From positions 5,004,828 to 5,068,827 of the forward strand of contig NC_134366.1 of NCBI RefSeq assembly GCF_035582795.1: a stretch of DNA of 64,000 nucleotides. Direction: 5' to 3'. This DNA is from Mycteria americana. Taxonomy: Eukaryota > Chordata > Aves > Ciconiiformes > Ciconiidae. The position numbers were made by a program, and so were the translations under genes. Shown here piece by piece: positions 56,601-64,000 of the stretch; positions within the stretch are counted from its first letter, which is position 1; every line of letters begins with the position of its first letter. The notes under the pieces were generated by a model. It worked only from the letters and a program-made list of their open reading frames with translations. It had not been told where the DNA came from and did no database searches.

Positions 56601-59600
56601 TCAGAAATACGTTAACTTACTAATTAAATAACTATCTTGTCTCTTGGAAGAGCACATTATAGTCAAGGTTTCCTGCTACATTCACCCAATTTATACAGGC
56701 TTTCACTTCCAGTTGTTCCAAAACTGTGGTTCTGAAAAGTTGTTGACACATCCCTTCCTCCATTTAGGAGGCCAGTAATATTTCCTTAAACCGCTAAAGC
56801 CTGGCTTATGGCACCACTGTTTGCAAAGCCATTTGAGAGTTTCAGATGGAAATAAAAGCATAACTGGAAAGTATTTTGCCATTTGGAGCTTCTGGAGGAA
56901 AAAAAAAAAGCAAAGAATTCTGTGTAAGACAAGAAGAAAATACTGCCTTTTGATGCTCACAGCCATGCTGGTCAACTTGAAAGGATCCATGTTCACTTTT
57001 ACTGTCTATCAATAAAAAAAGTAGGCACAGTTTATAAGCTTGAAAGGTAGACAGAACAAAAAGGACTTCAGAGAGCCCAGTTGCTCACAGACACTGGGAC
57101 AACTCAGAGCCAGACAGACTACAGGATTTTGTTATTTCCTATTGGTTTTTTGGATCACAACGAAGTAACTTGACATAAAAGATTTTAAAACACTAAGAGA
57201 GCAATGGAAATCAGATTCATTGTACTAAAATAAGAAAAGCTAGAAAGAGGATATATGGAGAATGTTACTCGGAGTTACACAGAGCCTTACAGTTTCTAAG
57301 ATTCCATCTGCCTTGTATTTTCCTATGGGAGTGAACTGCTGTCTTCCTGATGGCCTAAAGAGGATATTCAGACAAAACCAAAGCTCATGTTAAAAGGAAC
57401 AAAATGGCATTAAAGAGAAATCAGCAATTGTTATATGAACTGCATGATGAGACCAAGATTTTGTATTATCAGTTTTAACCACTTTTTTAAAAAAGGACCT
57501 CTTGCACAGTAAGTTCCTATTACATATTAAACAAACTTTTATCAATGAAGCATATGCTTTAGCTGTGCTGTGATCTCTCAGTCTATTTAACATGAATTAC
57601 AACTTTCTCTATAAGGAAAGAGGATAAATATAGGTTTAAGATGTTAATGACAGTTTTTATTGGTAAAGAATATTAGAGCAGACATTAAAATAAGCAGAAG
57701 AACATATGTACAATATCATCACAGAGGAAGCATTTTATAGATGTAAAATATGCAAAATATCATTTGAAATGTCTTTGAATTTGCTGCTTCTATTTCAGGT
57801 TTGAAGAAGGACTTCTGTGCCCAAAAGCTTCTCTGTTATTTTTCAGCTATCTTAGCTGATCTAATAAAAGAAATTACCTATTCTCACAAAACCTGACTCA
57901 CTTAAAAATATCGTGTAGGATCCAGTACAACCAAAGCTAGCAATCTAAAAGTTAGATGGCTTGTGTACAAGCAGCCTAATTGCATAGCATAAACTAAGTA
58001 ACTAGTAGGCAGCTACAGCAAAAGGAAATTAATCCCAGCCATAATAGAACATCCTGCAACACAAAGTTGTTGGAGTAAAATGCTGCATCTGGAAAAATAA
58101 CTCTTGGTAAAGATTTTGGAGGAATTCTAGCCCCAATGAAATCCACAAGATCTTTCACAGCATTTCAAAGAATTTGACTATTCTGTCCCAGCTACTGGGA
58201 CAGCAGAAATGGCATTTTGCATTGCTCCCTAAGCCATTTTAGGCTGCATAAATACATCTTACAAAACTTTCATTTTGTAAACTATGTACATATATAATAG
58301 ACACACGTATAGGAGCATTGTACAATAACTAAAACTGCTTCTCCTACTTACAGTGCCACAATTGCTTTTTCATTGCCTCCTGCACGCCACAATATGTCTG
58401 CAATAGCCATGGTGAGGCATTTGGTCCTGTGAACTTCTGAAGGCTGAAGACAACTGCAGTCCGGGAAATGCAAGAAACAGACAAGTACCAAAATGTGTAT
58501 TGGGAAGCTTACTCATTAGAGGGCAAAGTGTCCCAATTACAATATACACAGATTCATAGCAGGTTTGTAGCTAAAAGAACAAAAGCATTTTTTAGAGACT
58601 ATTTAGGTGTCGTAATGCCTAATAATGAGGCTCCGGCAAGTTGCCTCAGAAAATTATCATGTAGGTATCTCTCTCTTCTATAGTCAAGAAAGAGACAACT
58701 TGGATGGCCAACTCAAAAAAAAATCTGGTGAGTTGAACAGGGAGCTAGTATTGTTACTGAGAAGACATACCAGGTATAAAGGTACAGTTGAATCTGACCT
58801 TTCTCTGAGGATTAAGCATCTGAATGAAATGCCATGAGAACACCCACTGTGCATGGAGTATGAAGACTTCTCAGCACTGGACTGAAGAGGTGATAGGAGG
58901 ATGTAGTGCTGCTGTTCAGCACCTAAAGAGCTCTAAAGAGGGAGATGCAACTGAAGTCACCACTGGAATATGGGCTTTCTGGAACCATACTTTGAGGTGA
59001 ACCACCTTAAATCCCATTTTAGGCATTTAAGAAGGTACCTTGGATCTTACTGAAGATAATCAGATCCAGTGAATAGAGCTGTATCTAGAAGAACTTCCTC
59101 TTTAGATTGCTAGTAAAACAAACTTGGCACAGCAGGTAGGTCTCTTCTGAAGTCAGAAGGAAAACAGAAATTTGAGGGAAGTTAATTCACCTAGGTCAAG
59201 TGTTAACAGCAGTGTGTTGCATTTGGGGCATCTGGATGAGCTTATGTTGCTCATAACGATGGTTAGACTGCTGTTATGGGTACTTAAGCTAAGCAATTGT
59301 AAGCTTGCTAGCCTAAGTCTATATGTTCTATGACAATACCCTTGTAATACAGTTATATCGAAGAGATGAAATGCACAATTTCTGCTTCTAGGAGATTAAT
59401 ACTAAAGATGGTGTCTGATTTATACAGAACAATTAAAACAAAACTATTATTATCATTAAGAGTAATAGACCAAAATCAGGAGAGTAAATAAGGTATGATC
59501 AACAATAGGAACTGATTATACACCGATCTATAATCATACCCTGAAAACTAATCTTCTAAAATAAATAGTCGATGCTCTTTCAGAATACATATTTATAATT

Positions 59601-62600
59601 GGTTGGACAAAAAACCAGGTAAATGTACTTTAGGGTACAATACTGTATAGGCAAACAATGAACAAGAGAAGCTAATTCATCTTTAAATCTGTAATAAAAC
59701 TGTTTTTATATTCTGTAACAGGATTGTTTTATATATTAAATATGATTTTTAGTTTATAAAGGCCTTCATACTTAAATTTCTTTCTTAAGTTTTTATTTCT
59801 TAACTCTTGTCAACAAATCTACACCATAATGTTCTTAGCTACTACTAAACTTTATCTAAAGTACCATCTGCAATAAACACTATACTTGCATTTTTTTAAT
59901 AAGGTATGCCCCAAAGTGGTGACCTAAAACATTATGTTAACTGACTAAATATTGGTCTGTGGAGCCCTACTGTTTCTGAAATATTTTCACTTAGATGCTT
60001 GGCTTGGAACTTACACAATGATGTGCAAAACTATGGAATATTTACAGTAGTCTAGTGGTCCCAAACATGTAAGCAACGCTGTCAACACATCTCTGACAAA
60101 CTGTGTTTTGTGAAGTCTTCTAATACCTCCTGTTATTCTAACTTCCAAGACGTGAATGGAGAAATAAAGGACCAGGAGGCCAAAAGTCACATAATGGAGA
60201 ACTGGTAGAATTAAGGATAAAACCCAGCATCCATGAGCCTGAAGAAATGGACAACAGATCCATGCCCCTGGGAAGCACAGAACTGGAATTTTCTCTAGTG
60301 GCTTCAAGAACGGCAGTCTTAGAAATTCAGACAGTATCAGTCTTAGAGTGTTACCAGCATGCGAGATGATGTCAAAACCTGTTCCCAGCATTTGAGTAAA
60401 AGATCTAATAATTCTGAAGACTAAACAAGAAACACCAATCATCAAAAATTAAACAGACTTTCAAGTTCAATGTCTGCCTTGAATATAATGTTCATTTAGA
60501 GAATGTTTCACTCTCTGAAGGATGTAAGATATGGGAAATAATTGGTGAGAGTTTTCAAGTAAAAAGCATATAATCACAACTTTCTCTTATCTCTGCCTGT
60601 GTTCTAATACAGACTCTCAGAAATTTATGGGACGCATAGCAACTAATCTATGTGTCTGAGAGAGGTAGCAGAGTAAGGAGGAGACATGATAATTATTTCT
60701 TGAAGGTTGAATAAGCCTGAAGTCAAACACTTACTGTGAAGTGGCTAATAATTTGAAAAATCAGGTTAGAAGGAATATTAATCCTCTCATTTCAAGCTCT
60801 GAGACTTCCCTTTCTTTCTGCCTAAGAGTTTCTGCCCATGGCAAACCCATCGTAAGAAAAATATGTTTATCTCATGAATAAAACAGTCCATCTTGCTATT
60901 CATTTTTAGGAGCCTGGAGGCTTTTACCATTTCTGTGCATAAAGACAAAGAGCTCACCTGCTAACCTGAAATTCCTTGGAGACTTTCTGCATACTTCAGC
61001 AGTACTTTTCATATACAAAATATGTAAAAACAAAATCTTTAAAAATCATGTGGATAATAGGAGAGGAAAAATAGGAGAGGCAAATATTGCCAAGTAAACA
61101 GGATAGGTGGTAGCTGGCATGAGTTGGGACACTTATGGTTTAAACAATCTGGCCTCAATCCACTTATTTGGGTGCCACATAATTTTATGACATTTACTGA
61201 ACCATGTTGAAAGAGGAAAAAGTTAACATCTCTATTTTCACTAAGGATGACCTGAGACTCAAAGGGACCAAGGAGCAGATGATCAAAGGCTATCCTCCAA
61301 GCTGAAACAAATTCTTGGTTTTCACAACCAGAAATAATTCTTCGGTGAATTCTGTGGAGATTCCTGGTCATAAAATCTAAATATGTACTGATTTTCTTGC
61401 ATGGAAGTTTCTAAGTTTTTTCTTTTATGTGGACAAGAGCATCATTCCCCTACTCTCATTATAATCTGAATTAGAATAATAAAGTTTTGCTAGCTAATTT
61501 TTGCACTTTGAAAAAGTGTGCTCTCAACAGCAGGCTCTTGATATGAATTACAGACTGAAAGAACTGAAGAAGAAAAAAGCTAAACTGCATTATGTTGTAG
61601 AATTAACTTGACATTACACTCTGCACATGTATTATACCACTGACCATATCAGTCCATGCTAAGTGCCTTTAAGTGACTTCAAGGAACAGGCAATTTTCAA
61701 GTGATGAATTCATAGCATCTTGTTTATTTGGCCCTTGTCTTGGGGTCCACAAGCAATCAGGGGCAATAATAACTAGCAACAGCAATAGTAATAGTAACGG
61801 TAAAACTTGCAGTATTGTATTTAGACTCTAAGCCTGGTTTTCAACATTTCTAATGGGTTACTAGGTGTCTTGTATCAGGACTGCCTACCCACTAGTACTG
61901 CTGGGCACCTGTATGGAACCCCTAGGGCCTGGTAATCCTTGGATTAACTGTCACCTCCCATCCTGGGTGCTGAAGACAAATAATGATGTTCTACAGGTGC
62001 CTGTTTCTTTCCATTATTGATGAAAACAGCCCAAACAATGAATTTACATTAAGTGCCAGTCAGACAAAACTAAGGAAAATCAACAGAGACCCTGTCACTT
62101 TCCTAAACATTTCCAAGCAGAAAAGTGTATATTTAAGGCCAAATTTTTATACGATGAACTTTTTTACATTGTAAGCTAATGAAGTTCAAGAAAAATCACA
62201 GCATGAAAGCTTTTCTTCTGACTAAATTGGCGTCAGTGTATCACCCACAAATAACGCAAGGTGGTAGCAGTGTAAACCAGTAAAATACTGTTATCCCTAT
62301 TCAACAAACTGTGCCTATAAAGTACAGGAAAGCTTTGTGAAATTTTTCTTTTATAATGGACTTAATTTCTTATTGAAAACAAAAGGCAAATAGAAGTCTG
62401 TTAATAAAGTAATTCTTTTAGACATTATTTTCCAGCATCTCATTGAATAAGCTCTGTTCCTTCAGCAAAGTGACAAGTACATTAATATTATACTAGTCCA
62501 AGCAATTTTCCTTGACACTAGCAATCCTTAACAATATTCCTTCAAAGTAAGTAGAAAATACAGACACAGAATTTAAATTCACATTCTGTTAAGGAGTTTA

Positions 62601-63833
62601 ACTGTGAAAGATCAAACACAGTTGCAAGAAAAAAATTATAGCTACAACTTCAATTTTTCACCCTCTCTGAGATTCTTAAGTCTCAAAAACTGCATGAATG
62701 TCATGCTCTTTCAAACCTTGATTACATTTTCTTTGAAATCAGATCTCCATGGGATCTCAAGGTTAAATAATTTTCATTGGCCTAAATTCATAGAATCATA
62801 GAATCGTTTAGGTTGGAAAAAGACCTTTAAGATAATCAAGTCCAACCATTAACCTAGCACTGCCAAGTCCACCACTAAACCATGGCCCACATCTACATGT
62901 CTTTGAAATACCTCCAGGGATGGTGACTCAACCACTTCCCTGGGCAGCCTGTTCCAATGTTTGACAAGCCTTTTGCTGAAGAAATTTTTCCTACATATCC
63001 AATCTAAACCTCCCCTGGTGCAACTTGAGGCCATTTCCTCTTGTCCTATCACTTGTTACCTGGGAGAAGAGACCAACCCCCACCTCGCTACAACCTCCTT
63101 TCAGGCAGTTGTAGAGAGCTATGAGGTCTCCCCTCAGCCTCCTTTTCTCCAGGCTAAACAACCCCAGTTCCCTCAGCCACTCCCATAAGATTTGTGCTCT
63201 AGACCCTTCACCAGGTTCATTGCCCTTCTCTGGACACGCTCCAGCACCTCAATGTCTTTCTTGTAGTGAGGGGCCCAAAACTGAACACAGTATTCGAGGT
63301 GCAGCCTCACCAGTGTCGAGTACAAGGGGACAATCACTTCCCTAGTCCTGCTGGCCACGCTATTTCTGATACAAGCGAGGATGCTATCGGCCTTCTTGGC
63401 CACCTGGGCACACTGCCGGCTCATATTCAGCCGGCTGTCGACCAACACCCCCAGGTCCTTTTCTGCCAGGCAGCTTTCCAGCCACCATTCAAGCTGTTGG
63501 ATTTTTTTAGAGGTTCTTGGGTCAATCACAAGCAAGTAATTATACAAATAAAACACAAACCTCTAAATTCCTACAGTTGAAAGGGAAGTAAATACAAGTA
63601 AATCATATGCTACTTTCTTCCTCTCTCAAAGACAAAGATAAGTTCAATAAGGTCAAACTCAAAAGGCTCCTGAGTGGCTGCAGCAGAGAAAAAATTGTTT
63701 TACTTCTGTATGGAAAATATTTCTGATGTCAATTGCTGACTTACCGAGTGTCTTTATTCCTGTTACTGTCTGCAAAGATAAGCTGTTGTAGGACACAAGC
63801 TTGAACTGCAGCCAGTACTCCACATGGGCCACC
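14574..63833 (-). CDS. MINDY4: MINDY4 deubiquitinase, C-terminal half, ten exons (5' end outside window)
   Basis: Joined minus-strand exons: 63833-63745, 58453-58352, 57354-57291, 55910-55845, 55582-55515, 38331-38268, 36361-36200, 24516-24336, 19125-19053, 14622-14574. They total 918 nt, read open throughout, and end in TGA. All introns are GT-AG and all codon phases match across junctions. Recognisable MINDY4/FAM188B motifs in order are [16 protein letters not shown] (catalytic Cys, residue 4 of this piece), [80 protein letters not shown] (catalytic His, residue 225), [12 protein letters not shown] and DWNGTEPIL at the C-terminus. The MINDY family are papain-fold cysteine deubiquitinases that prefer long K48-linked ubiquitin chains. 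Human MINDY4 is about 757 residues as I recall, so roughly 450 N-terminal residues lie beyond position 64000. No frameshift or stop interrupts the piece, so the gene looks functional. MINDY3 is excluded by the [12 protein letters not shown] and DWNGTEPIL stretches, recalled as MINDY4-like. Confidence 0.95.
14623..19052 (-). other. MINDY4: MINDY4 last intron, 4.4 kb
   Basis: AT-rich intronic sequence with a T18 run at 18105-18122 and a short TTGC run near 17416-17433. No gene or interspersed repeat was recognised. Confidence 0.8.
18105..18122. repeat. T18 homopolymer
   Basis: Uninterrupted T run in the last MINDY4 intron. Confidence 0.85.
19053..19125 (-). CDS. MINDY4: MINDY4 penultimate exon ([20 protein letters not shown]...)
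   Basis: 73 nt; acceptor gtctctgcag, donor acaaa|gtaagt. Two bases complete Asp, then [20 protein letters not shown] and IRT, leaving AA of a split Lys codon. The acidic middle differs most from human MINDY4 as I recall it; the flanking DTTQ and CIRTK are conserved. Confidence 0.93.
19126..24335 (-). other. MINDY4: MINDY4 intron, 5.2 kb
   Basis: Contains one CR1 3' end at 20976-21417 on the opposite strand. Short open frames elsewhere have no recognised similarity. Confidence 0.85.
20976..21417 (+). mobile_element. CR1 non-LTR retrotransposon, 5'-truncated 3' end
   Basis: Starts inside the reverse-transcriptase C-terminal region ([20 protein letters not shown]) and continues through [20 protein letters not shown]. 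It ends after tttaaaggtcccttgcaacc and attctatgat. About 115 codons of the ORF2 C-terminus are still open. It is nearly the same sequence as the end of the long copy at 29585-30020, so both belong to one young subfamily. It lies antisense within a MINDY4 intron. Confidence 0.92.
24336..24516 (-). CDS. MINDY4: MINDY4 exon with the catalytic histidine
   Basis: 181 nt; acceptor ttcttttag, donor cagttg|gtatgt. It encodes [40 protein letters not shown], then [20 protein letters not shown], and one base of a split Asp codon. The His of SESH corresponds to the family's catalytic histidine, by analogy with MINDY1. It is the longest coding exon in the window. Confidence 0.97.
27965..30040 (+). mobile_element. 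CR1 retrotransposon, long truncated copy with reverse-transcriptase sequence
   Basis: CR1 ORF2 sequence runs from about 27965 (a clear match from about 28040) to the attctatgattctatg 3' tail ending at about 30040. The 5' UTR, ORF1 and endonuclease part of ORF2 are missing, as in most genomic CR1 copies. The 5' boundary is approximate. It is antisense to MINDY4 in the 11.7 kb intron. Confidence 0.93.
28164..29939 (+). pseudogene. Broken CR1 ORF2 (reverse transcriptase)
   Basis: Three consecutive open blocks in different frames cover ORF2: 28164-28736, 28703-29335 and 29364-29939. The frame changes near 28660-28700 and again near 29335. Reverse-transcriptase landmarks in the middle block are KAFDTVPH (motif A, around its residue 70), [11 protein letters not shown] (motif B, about 120) and SADDTKLSG (motif C, about 150). 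Motif C carries Ser where the family normally has Phe or another large residue before ADD. With these breaks and no endonuclease it cannot make a full protein. Confidence 0.9.
32195..32410 (+). repeat. MIR-like core-SINE
   Basis: Segments follow the MIR order: a cccagttcagccacta stretch, gatgacttagtgggataagc, a cccatgtaaaatggtaatgatac stretch, and ataaatgctagatattatt at the 3' side. A T/A-rich microsatellite follows. MIR elements are ancient tRNA-derived SINEs shared across amniotes and are sparse in birds. Identification is from memory of the consensus layout. Confidence 0.65.
32370..32428. repeat. ATT/AAC microsatellite
   Basis: Runs of attatt, then aacaac and aataat triplets, grown from the tail of the MIR-like element. 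Confidence 0.8.
33548..34053 (+). repeat. Old, diverged CR1 fragment
   Basis: The left end resembles the CR1 segment preceding the C-terminal ORF2 (gaagtctagagtagagcaat). The right end resembles the 3' tail (gagttttccaactctaatg then tctatgattca). The middle is too decayed to align by eye. Confidence 0.4.
35190..35510 (-). repeat. Ancient CR1/L3-like fragment, reverse orientation
   Basis: The plus strand reads cagaggggaccattacaatt, atctaatctagcatc, gcatcaaacacaagattgtc, gatggagaaccagtgaaatc. This matches the order of the old amniote CR1 3' region in reverse complement. It is strongly diverged from the younger CR1 copies here. Confidence 0.6.
36200..36361 (-). CDS. MINDY4: MINDY4 exon ([19 protein letters not shown]...)
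   Basis: 162 nt, 54 codons, phase 0 at both ends; acceptor cacaaacag, donor gtcag|gtatgc. It encodes [35 protein letters not shown], then [19 protein letters not shown]. This is one of the best-conserved stretches of MINDY4. An uninterrupted run of 18 T on the transcribed sense begins 17 nt upstream of the acceptor AG (A-run at 36379-36396 on the plus strand). Confidence 0.96.
36379..36396. repeat. A18 homopolymer next to a MINDY4 splice acceptor
   Basis: Eighteen A on the plus strand give U18 in the transcript, starting 17 nt from the acceptor AG of the 162-nt exon. Confidence 0.9.
37011..37047. repeat. GT-rich patch
   Basis: Imperfect gtgtgtgcatgtgtgcatgc sequence, possibly a decayed GT microsatellite. 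Confidence 0.7.
38268..38331 (-). CDS. MINDY4: MINDY4 exon ([21 protein letters not shown])
   Basis: 64 nt; acceptor ccttttcag, donor cacag|gtaagt. The first G completes Leu; 21 codons then include [20 protein letters not shown]. The stretch is highly characteristic of MINDY4. The acceptor sits directly against a 24-bp tandem duplication at 38338-38384. Confidence 0.95.
38338..38384. repeat. 24-bp tandem duplication at a MINDY4 splice acceptor
   Basis: The unit aggagtggagaatacaatta followed by aatt occurs at 38338-38361 and 38362-38384. It lies immediately upstream (in transcription) of the acceptor AG at 38333-38332, so the pyrimidine/branch region is duplicated. Confidence 0.9.
38655..38840 (-). 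mobile_element. CR1 3' end fragment, reverse orientation
   Basis: Begins with cagaatcacaaaatggttga and ggttggaagggacctctgga on the plus strand. It runs through gtccaactcccctgctcaag and ends near aacctattccagtactcaga. It is the reverse complement of a CR1 3' end and lies in the MINDY4 sense direction. Confidence 0.9.
43540..44141 (+). repeat. Ancient CR1 3' end, plus orientation
   Basis: Contains gagcagctttcctatgagaa (the diverged [10 protein letters not shown] stretch) and cggaactcattgccaccgga. It ends in the old CR1 signature aggctagatggacctttcct followed by ttgatcctatatgg. It is much more decayed than the copies at 20976 and 27965. Confidence 0.75.
44540..45640 (-). repeat. Ancient CR1/L3-like ORF2 fragment, reverse orientation
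   Basis: The plus strand carries atgtcccctctcaaaatg, ttgaatcatcagtacatttc, agtttaactaacaattctcc and atgctttaccaacgttcaga. This is the order found in reverse-complemented old amniote CR1 ORF2. Similarity fades beyond about 45640 and may continue weakly toward 46800. Confidence 0.65.
46661..46682. repeat. T-rich homopolymer
   Basis: A run of about twenty T within intronic sequence. Confidence 0.8.
49112..49147. repeat. 18-bp tandem duplication
   Basis: The unit ctcacagtgtacatagaa is repeated exactly twice. Confidence 0.9.
51400..52260 (-). repeat. Ancient CR1/L3-like 3' portion, reverse orientation
   Basis: Starts with atggagccagaccaaaagtc and agcctatcccagcatccagt, then gtggaaaaaaagtactgtgg. 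It ends with acactgaatttcatttccca and ttttattgtccagccacc. The landmarks occur in the order of the old CR1 consensus in reverse complement. Confidence 0.7.
54310..54357. repeat. 24-bp tandem duplication
   Basis: The unit atagcaagtaaagcaatgca followed by atca occurs twice with no mismatch, so it is recent. Confidence 0.9.
55323..55336. repeat. AT dinucleotide microsatellite
   Basis: About seven AT units, 180 bp from a MINDY4 exon. Confidence 0.8.
55515..55582 (-). CDS. MINDY4: MINDY4 exon ([20 protein letters not shown])
   Basis: 68 nt; acceptor tttttcag, donor aatct|gtgagt. It encodes [20 protein letters not shown], then IN and two bases of Leu completed by the next exon. It is separated from the previous exon by only 262 bp, the shortest intron here. 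The GPCGC here aligns with what I recall as GPYGC in human. That second Cys-rich motif is not the catalytic GGPC. Confidence 0.92.
55845..55910 (-). CDS. MINDY4: MINDY4 exon ([19 protein letters not shown])
   Basis: 66 nt, exactly 22 codons, phase 0 at both ends; acceptor cttcccag, donor accag|gtactg. It encodes [19 protein letters not shown] followed by IHQ. The YEDL.VFLQQN core matches MINDY4. A symmetric exon like this could be skipped without a frameshift. Confidence 0.93.
55911..57290 (-). other. MINDY4: MINDY4 intron, 1.4 kb
   Basis: No gene, recognised repeat or structured element seen. The open frame at 56703-56996 has no supporting similarity. Confidence 0.8.
57291..57354 (-). CDS. 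MINDY4: MINDY4 exon ([21 protein letters not shown])
   Basis: 64 nt; acceptor tcctctttag, donor aaact|gtaagg. The first base completes Leu, then 21 full codons include [19 protein letters not shown]. This is the MINDY4 segment following the ADILWRAGG helix. It ends in phase 0. Confidence 0.94.
57355..58351 (-). other. MINDY4: MINDY4 intron, 1.0 kb
   Basis: Non-coding apart from an old repeat tail at about 57790-57895. Confidence 0.85.
57790..57895 (+). repeat. Old amniote repeat tail, possibly Penelope-like
   Basis: Contains gaagaaggacttctgtgccc, aaaagcttctctg, and ctgatctaataaaagaaatt then acctattctcac. This resembles a common reptile/crocodile/bird repeat ending in aaagcttgtctct and ccaataaaagatattacctc, which I recall as Penelope-like. 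The family assignment is uncertain; the repeat identity is more secure. Confidence 0.5.
58352..58453 (-). CDS. MINDY4: MINDY4 exon ([12 protein letters not shown]...ADILWRAGG)
   Basis: 102 nt; acceptor ggactgcag, donor gcact|gtaagt. The first base completes the Arg codon begun in the previous exon. It encodes [20 protein letters not shown], then [13 protein letters not shown], and leaves CT of a split Leu codon. The ADILWRAGG helix is a strong MINDY4 landmark in the catalytic domain. Confidence 0.94.
58454..63744 (-). other. MINDY4: MINDY4 intron, 5.3 kb
   Basis: Contains a CR1 fragment at 62788-63502 lying about 240 bp from the catalytic exon. It also has a 144-codon minus-strand open frame at 60011-60445 with no recognised similarity. 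Nothing else was identified. Confidence 0.85.
62788..63502 (-). mobile_element. CR1 retrotransposon 3' portion, reverse orientation
   Basis: Begins with tcatagaatcatagaatcg and ggttggaaaaagacctttaa on the plus strand. The minus strand encodes diverged CR1 ORF2 C-terminal sequence ([35 protein letters not shown]). A frameshift or stop lies near 63173 and another ORF2 remnant at 62849-63052 reads [11 protein letters not shown]. It belongs to a different subfamily from the 20976 and 27965 copies, judging by its tail. Confidence 0.92.
63745..63833 (-). CDS. MINDY4: MINDY4 exon with the catalytic cysteine
   Basis: 89 nt; acceptor cccccag before GGTGGC, donor g|gtaagtc. It starts in phase 0 and encodes [20 protein letters not shown] followed by ADSNRNKDT, leaving two bases (CG) of a split Arg codon. 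The Cys of GGPCG is the MINDY-family nucleophile, known from structures of MINDY1. The residues normally just upstream (a Gln-Lys-Lys ending) must sit in the previous exon, which is not in the 167 bp left in the window. The open reading frame that runs on upstream to 63961 is intronic read-through and does not resemble the protein. Confidence 0.95.
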
Positions 63834-64000
63834 CTGGGGGAAGTAATGGGACAGTCCATGAGCAAAACGATTTGCACTGTTTGATGCTGGTGAAAACTTT
63901 TGTAAGCCATGTGCTTCCATTCAGGCTTAAGCCATTCTTTCATCTCTCTCTTTCCATCCATGACTTTGTAGTGCTCTCTGTTGCTCTATTTATTTTTTTG
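63834..64000 (-). other. MINDY4: Right-edge intron of MINDY4 (partial)
   Basis: Intronic sequence upstream of the catalytic-Cys exon. The polypyrimidine acceptor is present; the exon before it is not within the window. Confidence 0.8.

Noticed and set aside
63659..63961. 100-codon open frame covering the catalytic exon
   Set aside because: It reads the exon in the wrong frame. The real MINDY4 frame of 63833-63745 is offset and is defined by the splice sites.
1..64000. CRISPR arrays, operons, tRNA/rRNA genes, prokaryotic mobile systems
   Set aside because: No evenly spaced repeats, clustered same-strand genes, or RNA-gene signatures; everything fits a bird nuclear locus.

Overview
This window is a stretch of bird nuclear chromosome. 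It is AT-rich and intron-rich, has no prokaryotic-style gene packing, and carries several CR1 non-LTR retrotransposon copies. Their 3' ends (the tcatagaatcatagaatc and attctatgattctatg tails) are typical of avian CR1. Older, decayed amniote repeats are also present: old CR1/L3-like fragments, one MIR-like SINE, and a possible Penelope-like tail.

The only gene I can demonstrate is the 3' half of MINDY4 (formerly FAM188B), a MINDY-family deubiquitinase, on the minus strand. I rebuilt ten exons from splice sites, reading phase and recognisable protein sequence. In transcription order they are 63833-63745, 58453-58352, 57354-57291, 55910-55845, 55582-55515, 38331-38268, 36361-36200, 24516-24336, 19125-19053 and 14622-14574 (stop). 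They join in one open frame of 918 nt (305 codons plus TGA), every intron is GT-AG, and every phase agrees. The piece contains the GGPC catalytic-cysteine motif in its first exon and the SESH catalytic-histidine motif in its eighth. It therefore holds the C-terminal catalytic domain; the N-terminal half lies beyond the right edge. A 3' UTR of roughly 0.9 kb ends near a poly(A) signal at 13664-13669.

Region by region: 1-13645 is downstream intergenic DNA. It holds a short AT-rich tandem repeat, a roughly 1.1 kb GC-richer block bounded by inverted repeats (unidentified element or LTR-like), a group of three plus-strand exon-like segments, and a local CpG cluster. From 13645 to the right edge is MINDY4. 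Its two largest introns (11.7 kb and 17.2 kb) carry most of the repeats: a long broken CR1 with reverse-transcriptase sequence (about 27965-30040), a MIR-like SINE, and several old CR1 fragments in both orientations. No CRISPR array, operon, tRNA or rRNA was seen. I found no convincing undescribed multi-gene system. The items most worth checking are an exon-like plus-strand segment inside the large intron, the TIR-bounded block, the CpG cluster, and repeat changes at two MINDY4 splice acceptors.
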